From DATGMS01 sp040905145 (lineage in GTDB: Bacteria; Bacteroidota; Bacteroidia; Cytophagales; Cyclobacteriaceae): a stretch of 43,539 nucleotides of DNA. The stretch's first letter is position 1; every line of letters begins with the position of its first letter. Below the pieces are notes generated by a model. It was not told where the DNA came from and made no database searches. It saw nothing but the letters and a program-made list of their open reading frames with translations. Positions 18,891 through 27,192 of the stretch are shown in pieces. The stretch spans positions 1-43,539 of the forward strand of contig JBBDSC010000081.1 in assembly GCA_040905145.1 (NCBI GenBank), read 5' to 3'. The position numbers and the translations under genes were made by a program.

Positions 18891-19893
18891 AGCCAATGAT
18901 GAAATGATACGCTTTAAGATATTCCTGAACCATTTTTTCCTGGGAGAACTGGCTTTCCGCCCATTTATGACAATCAATCCGGTGGATCCTGTAAATATCC
19001 TGAAAAGCTTCTACAGCTTCATTAACCGTGTTTACAAGAAATCCAGTTTTACCGCGCAAAATAAGTTCGGGCATTGATCCTTTATTAAAAGCAATTACAG
19101 GTGTCCCGCACAACATGGCTTCAGCCACACTTAATCCGAAAGGCTCCTTAAAATTAATAGGATGAAGTAAAGCTTGGGCTTTTCCTAACAGTTCGTTTCT
19201 TTTTTCAGGTCCTGCATGCCCTACATAGCGTATATCCTCATTTAAAAAAGGCTTTATTCTTTCATCAAAATAAGCCTGATCCTGGATAATTCCGGCAATA
19301 AGCAGCGGCCGTTTGCTTCTTTTGGCTATTTCAATAGCTTCTGCAGTCCCCTTATCAGGATGTATACGTCCTAAAAAGAGCATGTACTCATCCGGGTCTG
19401 CCTGAAAGCCGAAATCAGCAGTCTTAAGACCATTATAAACCGTTGCCAGGTAATCCAATTCAGGGCTTCTATCCGCATCGCTAATAGAAGCATAGAAAGA
19501 AGTACTGTTATATTTTTTATAAACAGGAATAATCCTGGGCGATGAAAATCCATGAATGGTAGTGATCATCGGGGTCTTGATCAGCCTGGAATAAGTAAGC
19601 GGGAGAAAATCAAAATGGTTATGTATAATGTCAAAATCCTCCGCTTTCTCCATCAGGTTGCCAATGTGCAGGCATTCCACAACTTTTGCATCCTGTAGCC
19701 GATCTTCTTGGTAGCCGGTTTCAACAACAGCATCAAGCTTACCTTCAGTAATCGAATCGGCAGTTGCAAACAAAGTAACCTCAACACCCGCTTTTACCAA
19801 ACCTTCTGTAATGTTAGAAGCAATTTGTTCCCAGGGCCCGTAATGCCTGGGAGGCGTTCTCCAGGCAACCGGGGCTAAAACTGCTACTTTCAT
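18877..19893 (-). CDS. GT4 family glycosyltransferase
   Basis: A 338-residue GT-B fold enzyme. The N-domain begins MKVAVLAPVAWRTPPRHYGP; the C-domain has FLGRIHPDKGT and EPFGLSVAEAMLCGTPVIAF, the E-x7-E nucleotide-sugar motif of GT4. It is cytosolic. Its start codon overlaps the stop of the upstream GT4 fusion gene (ATGA at 19893-19890), so the two are translationally coupled and probably act in one pathway. The donor sugar is not readable from sequence; the neighbouring GH130 makes a mannosyl donor a reasonable guess. Confidence 0.92.
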   Translation of the reverse strand: MKVAVLAPVAWRTPPRHYGPWEQIASNITEGLVKAGVEVTLFATADSITEGKLDAVVETGYQEDRLQDAKVVECLHIGNLMEKAEDFDIIHNHFDFLPLTYSRLIKTPMITTIHGFSSPRIIPVYKKYNSTSFYASISDADRSPELDYLATVYNGLKTADFGFQADPDEYMLFLGRIHPDKGTAEAIEIAKRSKRPLLIAGIIQDQAYFDERIKPFLNEDIRYVGHAGPEKRNELLGKAQALLHPINFKEPFGLSVAEAMLCGTPVIAFNKGSMPELILRGKTGFLVNTVNEAVEAFQDIYRIHRIDCHKWAESQFSQEKMVQEYLKAYHFIIGSKYQ

Positions 19894-22169
19894 TTAAACA
19901 GAATACTTTCAAGTTTTTGTCTATCCTGACTATTCCCATTTTCATGCTCAAAAGCCGTCAATACTGCTAAATGGGCAATCAGGTAAGCCAATGTGCTTTC
20001 AGCTCCCTGATTCCTGTTGATACCTGATGGCTGCAATCCATCACAACAACCTTTGGTTTCGTAATCATACAGAGGTATGCGAAGCGAGTTTTCTCCCAAA
20101 AACCACAAATAGCTTGAAAATATTTTCTTGATATATTCCGGTTCCTGAGTTACTTTATAAGCTTGGAAATACATCAATACCATGGCCATGGTTTCAATGG
20201 CCTGCTGGTCGTGCAGGGGCATTTGCCCCTCCCTAAAGTACCACCCGTTATTGCCCACCGGATTCAAATAATCTGCATTTACGGTAAGCTTTTCGAGAAA
20301 TCTCAAAGATTCAAGCGCTATCTCTCTTATCTGCTCGTTGCCTGTTATTTCTGTAGAATGGAATAAGGCTAAGGGCAATATCGCATTATCATAAGTTAAA
20401 TGGTTTTCAAACCAATGCCATTCCCCACCTTTGGTATTATGATACGATTCAACCAGCTTATCCGTCAAAGATATGAGCTCCTGAAGCATTTTTGTATCAG
20501 AGGGGTGAGTTCTTACATAATAGGCGATTCCCGTGATGGTATTAGAAATTCCCCTCAGATGCTTCAGGTTTTTAAAGTGCGGCACAGATTTGATAAACAA
20601 TTCCTGTCCAAATTCCCTGCATGAATCGTTAGGGGCAGTATTAATGAGATAACCTAAAGCCCAGATGGTACGGCCGAAGGAATCTTCAGAACCCTCCTCA
20701 TCCAGATACTGCCTGCTATAGCTCAAAAAATTACGGAAGTTGCCGTCTTCACGTTGCATATTATGGATGTAACTCAGATAAGTTGGAAGTAATTCCAATG
20801 CTTCCTGACTCTTGTTCACCTGATAAGCCATCAATACCATAATTAGCGCCCGGGCGTTATCATCTAGGCAATACCCTTCGTTTCGATTGGGAATGCCATA
20901 TTTTGCATGCTGGATAATACCTGTATCATCCGTCAGCCGTTTTACATAATCGAGGCTAAACTCGGGCATCACTTCCAGATCGATGATTTGATTCAGAATT
21001 TTCTCACTATAATCCGGGTGACTTACTGCCTCTTCAACTAAAGAGATATACTCGCTTCCAATCTTGGGCCAGCGAAGCTTCAAACCGTATTGATAGGCAT
21101 TCTTTTTCAGCGCATTTAATTTGTTGGGGCTTCCGAGAAGCTGATTAACAATTTGTGCCAGTCCATTCTCATCTTTAAAATTAAAGAGACGTCCACGGTT
21201 ATCCCTCAGCAATTCCTGGGCATGCCAATAAGGGGTTGACACAACAGCAGCTCCTGCTCCAACCGCATAAGAAAGGGTCCCGCTGGTAATCTGGGCTTCA
21301 TTAAAATACGGAGTGATATAAATATCAGTTGCTGTCAAGTAATTGATCAACTCTTTTTCCGCAACGAATTTATTTATAAAAATAAGATGCTGCTCTACAT
21401 TCAGTTCAACGGCAAGCCGCTTTAAAAACTCCCGGTATTCTTCTCCCACATTTTTTAATATCCCAGGATGGGTATTTCCCAAAATTATATACATCACGTC
21501 CGGATGCCGGGCTGCTATCTGAGGAAGAGCACGTATTACTGTTTCCAATCCCTTATTTCTACTTAGAAGGCCAAATGTGAGCAATAAGCGTTTATTTTTT
21601 AAAGCTGGAAGTTCTTTTACAGGATTTACAACCGGAGCTTCCAGATCAGGCACCCCATGCTCAATAAATTGGATTTTTTCATGAGGCACTTCATAAATTT
21701 CAGTTAGGAATTTGATGGCTTTTTTACTCATTACCACCACTTTTGCGGACCGCTTTGCAATTTCCCGAATAATTGATTTTTGCAAAAATGTGGGCGATTT
21801 TAACACGGTATGCAAGATAGAGATAAGCGGTTTGTTGAGGCGATTCAAAAAAGGAAGAACGTAAATTCCACTTTCACCGCCGAAAATCCCAAATTCATGC
21901 TGAAGAATGCAGGCATCTGTATCGCCTGTATTTATAAAATCGGCTGCGTCAATATAATCTTTCTGGTGTTTTTGCCTGATGATCAATTTAACATCTTCAG
22001 GATAATCATATTCCTGCAAGTTATCAGAATCATTTAACGCTACAACAAAATCAGTTTCAATGGGGGTCTTGCTTTCTAAATTTGAATTTATGGCCCTGAT
22101 AAGATTATGGTTAAAGGTGGCAAGTCCGCATTCCCGAGGTGGGTAGGTTGAAATATAAGCTATTTTCAT
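19890..22169 (-). CDS. GT4 glycosyltransferase fused to an (alpha/alpha)6-like domain
   Basis: A 759-residue two-domain protein. Residues 1 to about 390 are a GT4 GT-B unit (MKIAYISTYPPRECGLATFN, LLTFGLLSRNKGLETVIRAL, EAQITSGTLSYAVGAGAAVV); its donor-site motif lacks the second Glu of the usual E-x7-E. Residues about 400-750 form a helical repeat domain with GYCLDDNARALIMVLMAY, EDSFGRTIWALGYL, WHWFENHLTYDNAILPLAL and NRNQGAESTLAYLIAHL, which looks like an (alpha/alpha)6 toroid as in some glycosidases and epimerases. This second assignment is by pattern only. It is the first gene of a two-gene minus-strand operon that converges on the GH130 operon. Confidence 0.85.
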   Translation of the reverse strand: MKIAYISTYPPRECGLATFNHNLIRAINSNLESKTPIETDFVVALNDSDNLQEYDYPEDVKLIIRQKHQKDYIDAADFINTGDTDACILQHEFGIFGGESGIYVLPFLNRLNKPLISILHTVLKSPTFLQKSIIREIAKRSAKVVVMSKKAIKFLTEIYEVPHEKIQFIEHGVPDLEAPVVNPVKELPALKNKRLLLTFGLLSRNKGLETVIRALPQIAARHPDVMYIILGNTHPGILKNVGEEYREFLKRLAVELNVEQHLIFINKFVAEKELINYLTATDIYITPYFNEAQITSGTLSYAVGAGAAVVSTPYWHAQELLRDNRGRLFNFKDENGLAQIVNQLLGSPNKLNALKKNAYQYGLKLRWPKIGSEYISLVEEAVSHPDYSEKILNQIIDLEVMPEFSLDYVKRLTDDTGIIQHAKYGIPNRNEGYCLDDNARALIMVLMAYQVNKSQEALELLPTYLSYIHNMQREDGNFRNFLSYSRQYLDEEGSEDSFGRTIWALGYLINTAPNDSCREFGQELFIKSVPHFKNLKHLRGISNTITGIAYYVRTHPSDTKMLQELISLTDKLVESYHNTKGGEWHWFENHLTYDNAILPLALFHSTEITGNEQIREIALESLRFLEKLTVNADYLNPVGNNGWYFREGQMPLHDQQAIETMAMVLMYFQAYKVTQEPEYIKKIFSSYLWFLGENSLRIPLYDYETKGCCDGLQPSGINRNQGAESTLAYLIAHLAVLTAFEHENGNSQDRQKLESILFK

Positions 22170-22498
22170 ATGTATAATAGTTTGTCTTTATTGGTCAGCT
22201 TGCCCCACCAAAGCGGGATAGCCTGCCCCGATCATTTATCGGGAAACTCGCTGAAATAATTATCATCCCGGTGTGTGAGAGCCTTTCCCATGGTCGAGTT
22301 CATATTATCTGCAAGTCACTTCTTATAACAATCAATTTATTGTACTAATAGTTTAGAAAAAAAAATAATAATATATTTCTTTTCACCTTATCCTGATATT
22401 CTTTCCCCCTTTCCGCTTATTATGTTGAAAAATTTTTTGATTATTTGCTTCATCAGCTGGGCTTTAGGTAGTATTAGCCCCCTTATTTCAATCCAATG
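22170..22498. other. Gene-free spacer, about 330 bases
   Basis: No gene seen. It contains the hairpin CCCGAT-cattt-ATCGGG followed by AAACTCGC (22227-22251), a module that recurs in altered form inside the tRNA-like sequence at 43507-43528. The promoter of the GT4 operon should lie just left of 22200, but I cannot point to convincing boxes. Confidence 0.45.
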
Positions 22499-23215
22499 TC
22501 ACTTTTTCTGCTTACTCCCTCTTTTTCTCAAGATAAACGGGATCTCCTCAAACTTCCAGCATCCCATCCACCAAATAACCTGATCGGAACGTTCGGCAAA
22601 GTCGTCGTCATGGGTTACCATAACCATGGTTTGACCTTTTTCTTCAGATAGTTTCTTCAACAGGTCAAATACGATATCGGAATTATGACTGTCTAAATTT
22701 CCCGTGGGTTCATCTCCCATAACAATTAATGGCTCGTTGATCAAGGCCCTTGCGATGGCCACTCTTTGCTGCTGCCCGCCAGAAAGCAGAGAGGTCCGCT
22801 TTTTTGCCTGGTCTTCTATACCCAATAATTTCAACAGTTCATAGCCATTGTTTTCCACCTCCTTTGCGGAATATTTTGCTAATTTAAGTGCCGGCAGCAT
22901 CACGTTTTTGAGAGATGAGAATTCAGGTAATAAATAATGGAACTGAAATACAAAACCTATATGATGATTGCGGAAATCCGCCAACCAGCGGTTGTCTTTC
23001 CCGTGCATTTCTTCTCCGTTTATCTTAATGCTCCCCTCAAAATCAGTGTCCATGGTGGAAAGTAAATAAAGCAAAGTAGATTTTCCACTTCCCGATTTGC
23101 CGGTTATTGAGATGAATTTCCCCTTTTCCAAATTAAAGCTCAATTCCTTCAGTACATGGAATTTTTTGGGCTCATGAAAATACTTATTGATATTTTTTAC
23201 TTCCAGTACATTCAT
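22499..23215 (-). CDS. ABC transporter ATPase, LolD/MacB type
   Basis: Start chosen at 23215 (MNVLEVKNINKYFHEPKKFH); the frame runs further to 23266 but the extra 17 residues are not family-like. About 238 residues with Walker A GKSGSGKST, Q-loop region FVFQFHYLLPEF, signature LSGGQQQRVAIARAL, Walker B IVMGDEPTGNLDS and switch His in VMVTHDDDF. It energises the FtsX-type permease encoded upstream. The gene is intact although the rest of the operon is damaged. Confidence 0.93.
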   Translation of the reverse strand: MNVLEVKNINKYFHEPKKFHVLKELSFNLEKGKFISITGKSGSGKSTLLYLLSTMDTDFEGSIKINGEEMHGKDNRWLADFRNHHIGFVFQFHYLLPEFSSLKNVMLPALKLAKYSAKEVENNGYELLKLLGIEDQAKKRTSLLSGGQQQRVAIARALINEPLIVMGDEPTGNLDSHNSDIVFDLLKKLSEEKGQTMVMVTHDDDFAERSDQVIWWMGCWKFEEIPFILRKRGSKQKK

Positions 23216-23287
23216 TATTCTTTTATTTTTAGGGCCAGATAAACTGATCCATCTTGTTGCAGGCATGGTAAAACCTCATTAACCTCT

Positions 23288-24424
23288 TTATATTGAAATT
23301 GGATCGACATTGGCCGCCTTACGCGAAGGAATATAGCCGGAAAGGGCTGTCGTTAAAAGGCCAAATACCAACCCCAACAGAGCCCCCACCAATCCTATGA
23401 CCAAAGCTTGGGTAAGAAAAATCCATCGGACATCGGTGTCGGAAAAACCCATGGCTTTCAGTATGGCAATATCTTTCATTTTTTCGTAGATCATCATGGT
23501 CAGGATATTGAATATGCCGAATCCTGCTACCAATAAAATGGTTCCCGCCACGCCAAATACGATCATGTTGCGCAATACATCCCCTTCCAATAAAGCCGCA
23601 TTGTCCTTCTTCCAATCAGATCCCTGATAATTATACTTCCTTTGAAATTCCCCGGATAATTCAGGAGCCTGCTCCCTATTCTGAAGTTTTATTTTAATAT
23701 TGGTAATGTAGGCTGAAGGGACTCTAAGAAACCGTTGTACTGTTTTGATATTTGCATAGCTTTGTTGTTTGTCAATGTCCGTGATCCCCGTTTTCAAGAG
23801 GCCAATGATGGTCACCAAAAAACTGTCCCCATTCTCTGTGGTAATATGGAGTTTATCCCCTGTTTTTACATTAAGTTTTTCGGCCAGACCCACACCCATG
23901 ACCATGCTGTTGGATTTGGTGGAAAGTTCCGCAAAGCTACCCTCAACTAATTTGCTCCCAAGATTGAAAAGGGCATTTTCATCTTCAAAATTTATCCCGT
24001 TGACCAAGCCATTGATCGAGCTTGAACCCAAACGGTAAAAAACCTGTGTGCTGATCACCCCTGAAACTGCCTCTACCCGGGAATCCTGCTTAAGTTCCTG
24101 TACCACCTGCTTTCCACCCTTCAGGTTCGGCAGGATATCTTTGGGCTTGAGATGATGGACCACATTGACCGAATTAGGCGCTATTTTGTCCAACAAGGTT
24201 TTTTCAGCAATCTGTACCTCGTTATATAATCTCAGATGAGGGGATTGTTCAAAGATAATGTCCTGCACATAAGTATTGGTCCCTTTGATAAAACTCACCA
24301 TAAAAATGAAAACAGTAATCCCAAAAGCAACTCCTACCATACCGATAACAGTTTGCTTCAGCTTTGCCCGCATATGTGTAAATGCGATGGATGAGGACAA
24401 CTTCAGGTCTTTTAATAGCTTCAT
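23288..24424 (-). CDS. FtsX/MacB-type ABC permease, probably carrying an internal deletion
   Basis: 378 residues: one N-terminal membrane helix (about 25-48), a large periplasmic MacB-like domain (SPHLRLYNEVQ ... LSGEFQRKYNY), then a helix at about 285-315 with the conserved KMKDIAILKAMGFSDTDVR. After that the family has two more helices separated by a loop. Here LVIGLVGALLGLVFG runs straight into LLTTALSGYIPSRKAANVDP, so roughly 40 residues seem to be missing. The protein also ends DPISI where relatives continue for a few residues (often LRG); the next codons are TAA AGA GGT. The start is 4 bases after the adaptor pseudogene stop. May be non-functional. Confidence 0.8.
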   Translation of the reverse strand: MKLLKDLKLSSSIAFTHMRAKLKQTVIGMVGVAFGITVFIFMVSFIKGTNTYVQDIIFEQSPHLRLYNEVQIAEKTLLDKIAPNSVNVVHHLKPKDILPNLKGGKQVVQELKQDSRVEAVSGVISTQVFYRLGSSSINGLVNGINFEDENALFNLGSKLVEGSFAELSTKSNSMVMGVGLAEKLNVKTGDKLHITTENGDSFLVTIIGLLKTGITDIDKQQSYANIKTVQRFLRVPSAYITNIKIKLQNREQAPELSGEFQRKYNYQGSDWKKDNAALLEGDVLRNMIVFGVAGTILLVAGFGIFNILTMMIYEKMKDIAILKAMGFSDTDVRWIFLTQALVIGLVGALLGLVFGLLTTALSGYIPSRKAANVDPISI

Positions 24425-24427
24425 GCG

Positions 24428-25353
24428 CTAATTGCTTTTGGTGATAGTATCCCCTGCTTTTACTCCATCCTTCACTTCAATAAAGCCTCCATTTCTAGTT
24501 CCCGGAATAATTTTTACTTTCTGTTCTTTATCACTTTGCAGATATACACTGTCGCCTTCAAGGAGGTATTCAGTAGGGACCACCATCACCCTGGCATTCT
24601 CGCGGATCATGATATTGGCCTCAACTGAAGATTGCGGATAAAAGGATTCATTATCCAAAACCCGGGCCTCTATTTTGAAACTCCGGGTTTCTCTTTGCAG
24701 CACCGGCACGATTTTAACAACTTCACCCTCAAACTGTTTTTCTGCAAAAGCATCTGTTTCAAAGTACACTTTCTGACCTAGCTTTACCTTGTTGATATCA
24801 CGCTCATCCACCAATAATTCCAGCTTAAATTTACCTGCACTTCCCACCATTAATATGGGTTCGTCCGGCTTTGCCAGCTCGCCCTCATTCATATTCACGC
24901 CATATACTTTGCCATTAAGGTTGCTGATCAACACTTTTCCTTCTTGTGATTGCTTTAGGCGCGCCAGCTCTTGTTCGGCACTTAACAATTTGTTGCGAAG
25001 ATCATTCTTTAGCGATTGGTACTGCTGTTGCAGACTTTTATATCTGTGTCACTCATTTCGGCCTGTATCCTTGCTTGCTCCGTTTCTCTTTCCGAAACTG
25101 CCTTGTCCTGAACCAACTCTTTATACCGAGCCAAAACATCCCCTGATCTTACCGTATCCCCTTCCTCCACAAGTATCTTCAGGACCCGCTCGGGAGTGGC
25201 GGTATTCAAAAATTCATATTCAGCAGGGAATATTTAGCCAGAAGCGTAAACCGCTTCATTCATTGTTCTTTCCTTTACTGTATAAGTCTCAGCTTCTTCT
25301 TTGCAAGAAGCCAATGTGAAGGCGACTAGTATTACAATTACCCATTTTAACAT
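24428..25353 (-). pseudogene. Broken membrane fusion (adaptor) protein of an efflux system
   Basis: From the ATG at 25353 the frame reads MLKWVIVILVAFTLASCKEE, a lipoprotein signal. Codon 40 is TAA (25236-25234) in YASG-stop-IFPAEYEF, after which the same frame continues with a biotinyl-lipoyl-like domain (VLKILVEEGDTVRSGDVLAR). Near 25040 the frame shifts; the new frame gives LQQQYQSLKNDLRNK and goes on through the coiled coil and beta-barrel to the stop at 24428. Two separate lesions make this a pseudogene of an HlyD/MacA-type adaptor. Its remaining parts, such as SFKIEARVLDNESFYPQSS, are well preserved, so the decay is recent, or the lesions are sequencing errors. Confidence 0.85.
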
Positions 25354-25358
25354 GGTGG

Positions 25359-25752
25359 TCAGTTGCTTTGTATATAGTTGATTTCTACCACATGCCCCAG
25401 AAAATCCAGCTCAGCTGTATTTAATTTTTCCTGAGCCACGTTCAGATCTTGTTGGATTTGCTTTAACTGGACCATATCAATGATACCCTTCTCGATTTTT
25501 TTCCTGGAAAGCATCTCATTTTCTTCCGCCAATTGTACATTCTCCCGTTGGATAATTACAGATTCCCAGGCTTCTAACAGCAGTGGATAGCCCATCCAAA
25601 ATTTCAAATCAATAAGGGCGGTCCGGAATGTCATATCGGCTTTTGATAAGGCATTTTCCCTTTTCTTTTAATAGACTCAGGGATTGATTATAGGTGATTT
25701 TATCTATCAATCCTTTATCAAACTGTAGTACAATAAGACGGTTGGATTTCAT
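25359..25752 (-). pseudogene. TolC-type outer membrane factor fragment, deleted and frameshifted
   Basis: From the ATG at 25752 the frame gives KSNRLIVLQFDKGLIDKITY and NQSLSLLKEK. An extra base in the CCC run at 25658-25660 (plus strand) then shifts it, and the next frame continues ENALSKADMTFRTALIDLKF. This is the end of the first TolC repeat. Directly after GYPL comes LLEAWESVIIQRENVQLAEE, which belongs to the end of the second repeat, so about 130-150 residues between them are missing, as is most of the N-terminus. It lies 5 bases upstream of the adaptor pseudogene, the usual operon order. Confidence 0.75.
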
Positions 25753-26150
25753 TATATACTCTTTTTGTTCTTAACTAAAAGAACCAAATGAAGTTTTAAT
25801 ACTTTCTTTTGTTTCATTTCAATGGTTCTTTTCCACCTTTCCAATATGATAGGAATTTCGACCAACAACATGTCGTACAGTAATGAGGCCTCTTCAAGCT
25901 CTTGGGCAAAGGCATCGTCAATGCTTCTCGTGGACTTGATATCCTCAAGCATATCTGAAATCACCCGAAATCCAGCTGCCATAAATCCTTCATTAAAGGT
26001 GTTCTTGAAATTCACAAAAAAATACCGTGTGCGTTGACCTCCAAATGATTTCGAGTCAGCCAGGTCATCGATGGTCAAAGTAAAAAGTTTAAATCTTTGC
26101 CCCAAGTAAAAAACAATTAACCGTTCAAATAATGTAACACCTTGGGGCAT
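25752..26150 (-). CDS. Unrecognised 132-aa ORF upstream of the TolC remnant
   Basis: An ATG-started ORF (MPQGVTLFERLIVFYLGQRF) ending KNKKSI, with its stop overlapping the ATG of the TolC fragment (TAATG). The protein is helical and soluble. Its position, and the LFERLIVFYLGQRFKLF stretch, would fit the C-terminal domain of a TetR regulator that lost its DNA-binding part, since such regulators often head these operons. This is a guess; I cannot identify it. It may be another gene fragment. Confidence 0.4.
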   Translation of the reverse strand: MPQGVTLFERLIVFYLGQRFKLFTLTIDDLADSKSFGGQRTRYFFVNFKNTFNEGFMAAGFRVISDMLEDIKSTRSIDDAFAQELEEASLLYDMLLVEIPIILERWKRTIEMKQKKVLKLHLVLLVKNKKSI

Positions 26151-26264
26151 TTCTTACCCACTACAGGTTAACAGGATGTTATGAATATGTTTTGATGGTC
26201 TATGTGCATGCCAGAATATATTTTGGAAGTTTAAAAAGGGGGATGCCCTCTTCTTAACTGCACA

Positions 26265-26606
26265 TTAAGCAGCCATTTTCCTGCACTCTTCTGCACACTT
26301 TTTACAGGCTTCTGCACATTTCTTGCAATGGCCAGCCTTATGCTTCTCGCATTCAGCACCGCAATCTTCACAAATCTGGGCGCATAATCCACATATCTTT
26401 CGGGTATAATCTTCACTATCGAAATCGGCTCTTGCCATAAAAGAGGCAGCCATGCGGCAGATATCCGCACAATGCCTATCCAAGTGGATACATTTTGCCA
26501 TGGATTTTACATCCTCCTCCTGAAGACAGGCAGTGGCGCAGTGATCGCATTCCGAAGCACAGGAATAGCAGGCGTCAATACAACTTTTGAATTTCTCGTG
26601 GCTCAT
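26265..26606 (-). CDS. Four-helix bundle copper-binding protein (Csp-like, DUF326)
   Basis: 113 residues with 19 cysteines, spaced C-x2-C and C-x3-C along predicted helices: positions 9, 13, 16, 20, 23, 27, 39, 46, 50, 72, 75, 79, 82, 86, 94, 97, 101, 104 and 108. This pattern matches copper storage proteins, whose four-helix tubes bind many Cu(I) ions. It has no signal peptide, so it fits the cytosolic Csp3 type. The His-rich points (HLDRHC, KHKAGHC) are also usual. It stands alone, and no copper ATPase or sensor lies beside it. Upstream is a 12-base direct repeat, CGCTGTTGCCCG (26636-26647 and 26659-26670), of unknown role. Confidence 0.93.
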   Translation of the reverse strand: MSHEKFKSCIDACYSCASECDHCATACLQEEDVKSMAKCIHLDRHCADICRMAASFMARADFDSEDYTRKICGLCAQICEDCGAECEKHKAGHCKKCAEACKKCAEECRKMAA

Positions 26607-26850
26607 AATGTCTTCCGTTTAGGTTTCTTCAGTTCCGCTGTTGCCCGACCTTCAGTAACGCTGTTGCCCGCAAAAAACAATAAGAAATATTTTTATGGAT
26701 TATTGAAACATTGACCGTGCCAGCTGAGGGTAGTGGAAGTCAATTCTAGATTAAAGATTAAGTAAGAGATTTACTTATTTATTTCAAAGTCCTCACGATT
26801 TTGTAATCGAACATCAAAGCAGATAACTTGTTATCGTAAATATTAGTCAT

Positions 26851-26883
26851 AACCCTCCAAGGGTTTGAAACCCTTGGAGGGTT
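26851..26883. repeat. Perfect 16-bp inverted repeat with 1-base centre
   Basis: AACCCTCCAAGGGTTT, G, then AAACCCTTGGAGGGTT. Each arm is itself partly self-complementary (AACCCTCCAAGGGTT). This looks like a dispersed extragenic palindrome rather than a terminator, since no gene ends close by. Confidence 0.7.
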
Positions 26884-26950
26884 CCATCCCGCTTTAATCC
26901 CATCCAACAATATCAAGTTATATAGTAGCACTCATGCGTATGAAGCAAAC

Positions 26951-27001
26951 TCAACCCATTAATTTCTTAATAAGCCAGATAATAATCTTAAACAAAGAAA
27001 T
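26951..27001 (-). pseudogene. Probable 3' remnant of a tiny-lipoprotein gene
   Basis: The minus strand reads ISLFKIIIWLIKKLMG then stop. The last part matches the C-terminus of the intact 56-aa lipoprotein at 32845-33015 (IFWLIKKLMD, stop). A stop codon directly upstream shows the 5' part is gone. The match is short, so the call is tentative. Confidence 0.45.
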
Positions 27002-27110
27002 GTTCTAACGATATTTATCAACTTTGCTAATTAAATCCCTGCATTACATTTTTTCCGTATTAATTGATTATATAAAAATCAATTCGGTGGTTTTATCTGG
27101 GGGAAAAAAC

Positions 27111-27156
27111 GCAGTTGGCACCGGATAAGCTGTTTTCTTAAACCGGGGCCAACTGC
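27111..27156 (-). terminator. Terminator of the DUF4136 lipoprotein gene
   Basis: GCAGTTGGC pairs with GCCAACTGC, extended by CCGG/CCGG after one mismatch, around an 18-base loop. On the minus strand the stem is followed by GTTTTTT, 36 bases after the stop at 27193. A standard Rho-independent terminator. Confidence 0.85.
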
Positions 27157-27192
27157 CTTAAATTGTTTGCAGAATCTAGTAAAGCCAATTAT

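Larger units (their letters stand above)
26607..27192. other. Gene-free spacer, about 590 bases, with repeat and gene debris
   Basis: No intact gene. It holds the direct repeat upstream of the Csp-like gene, a long perfect hairpin (26851-26883), a probable tail of a tiny-lipoprotein gene (26951-27001) and the terminator of the DUF4136 gene (27111-27156). Confidence 0.6.
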
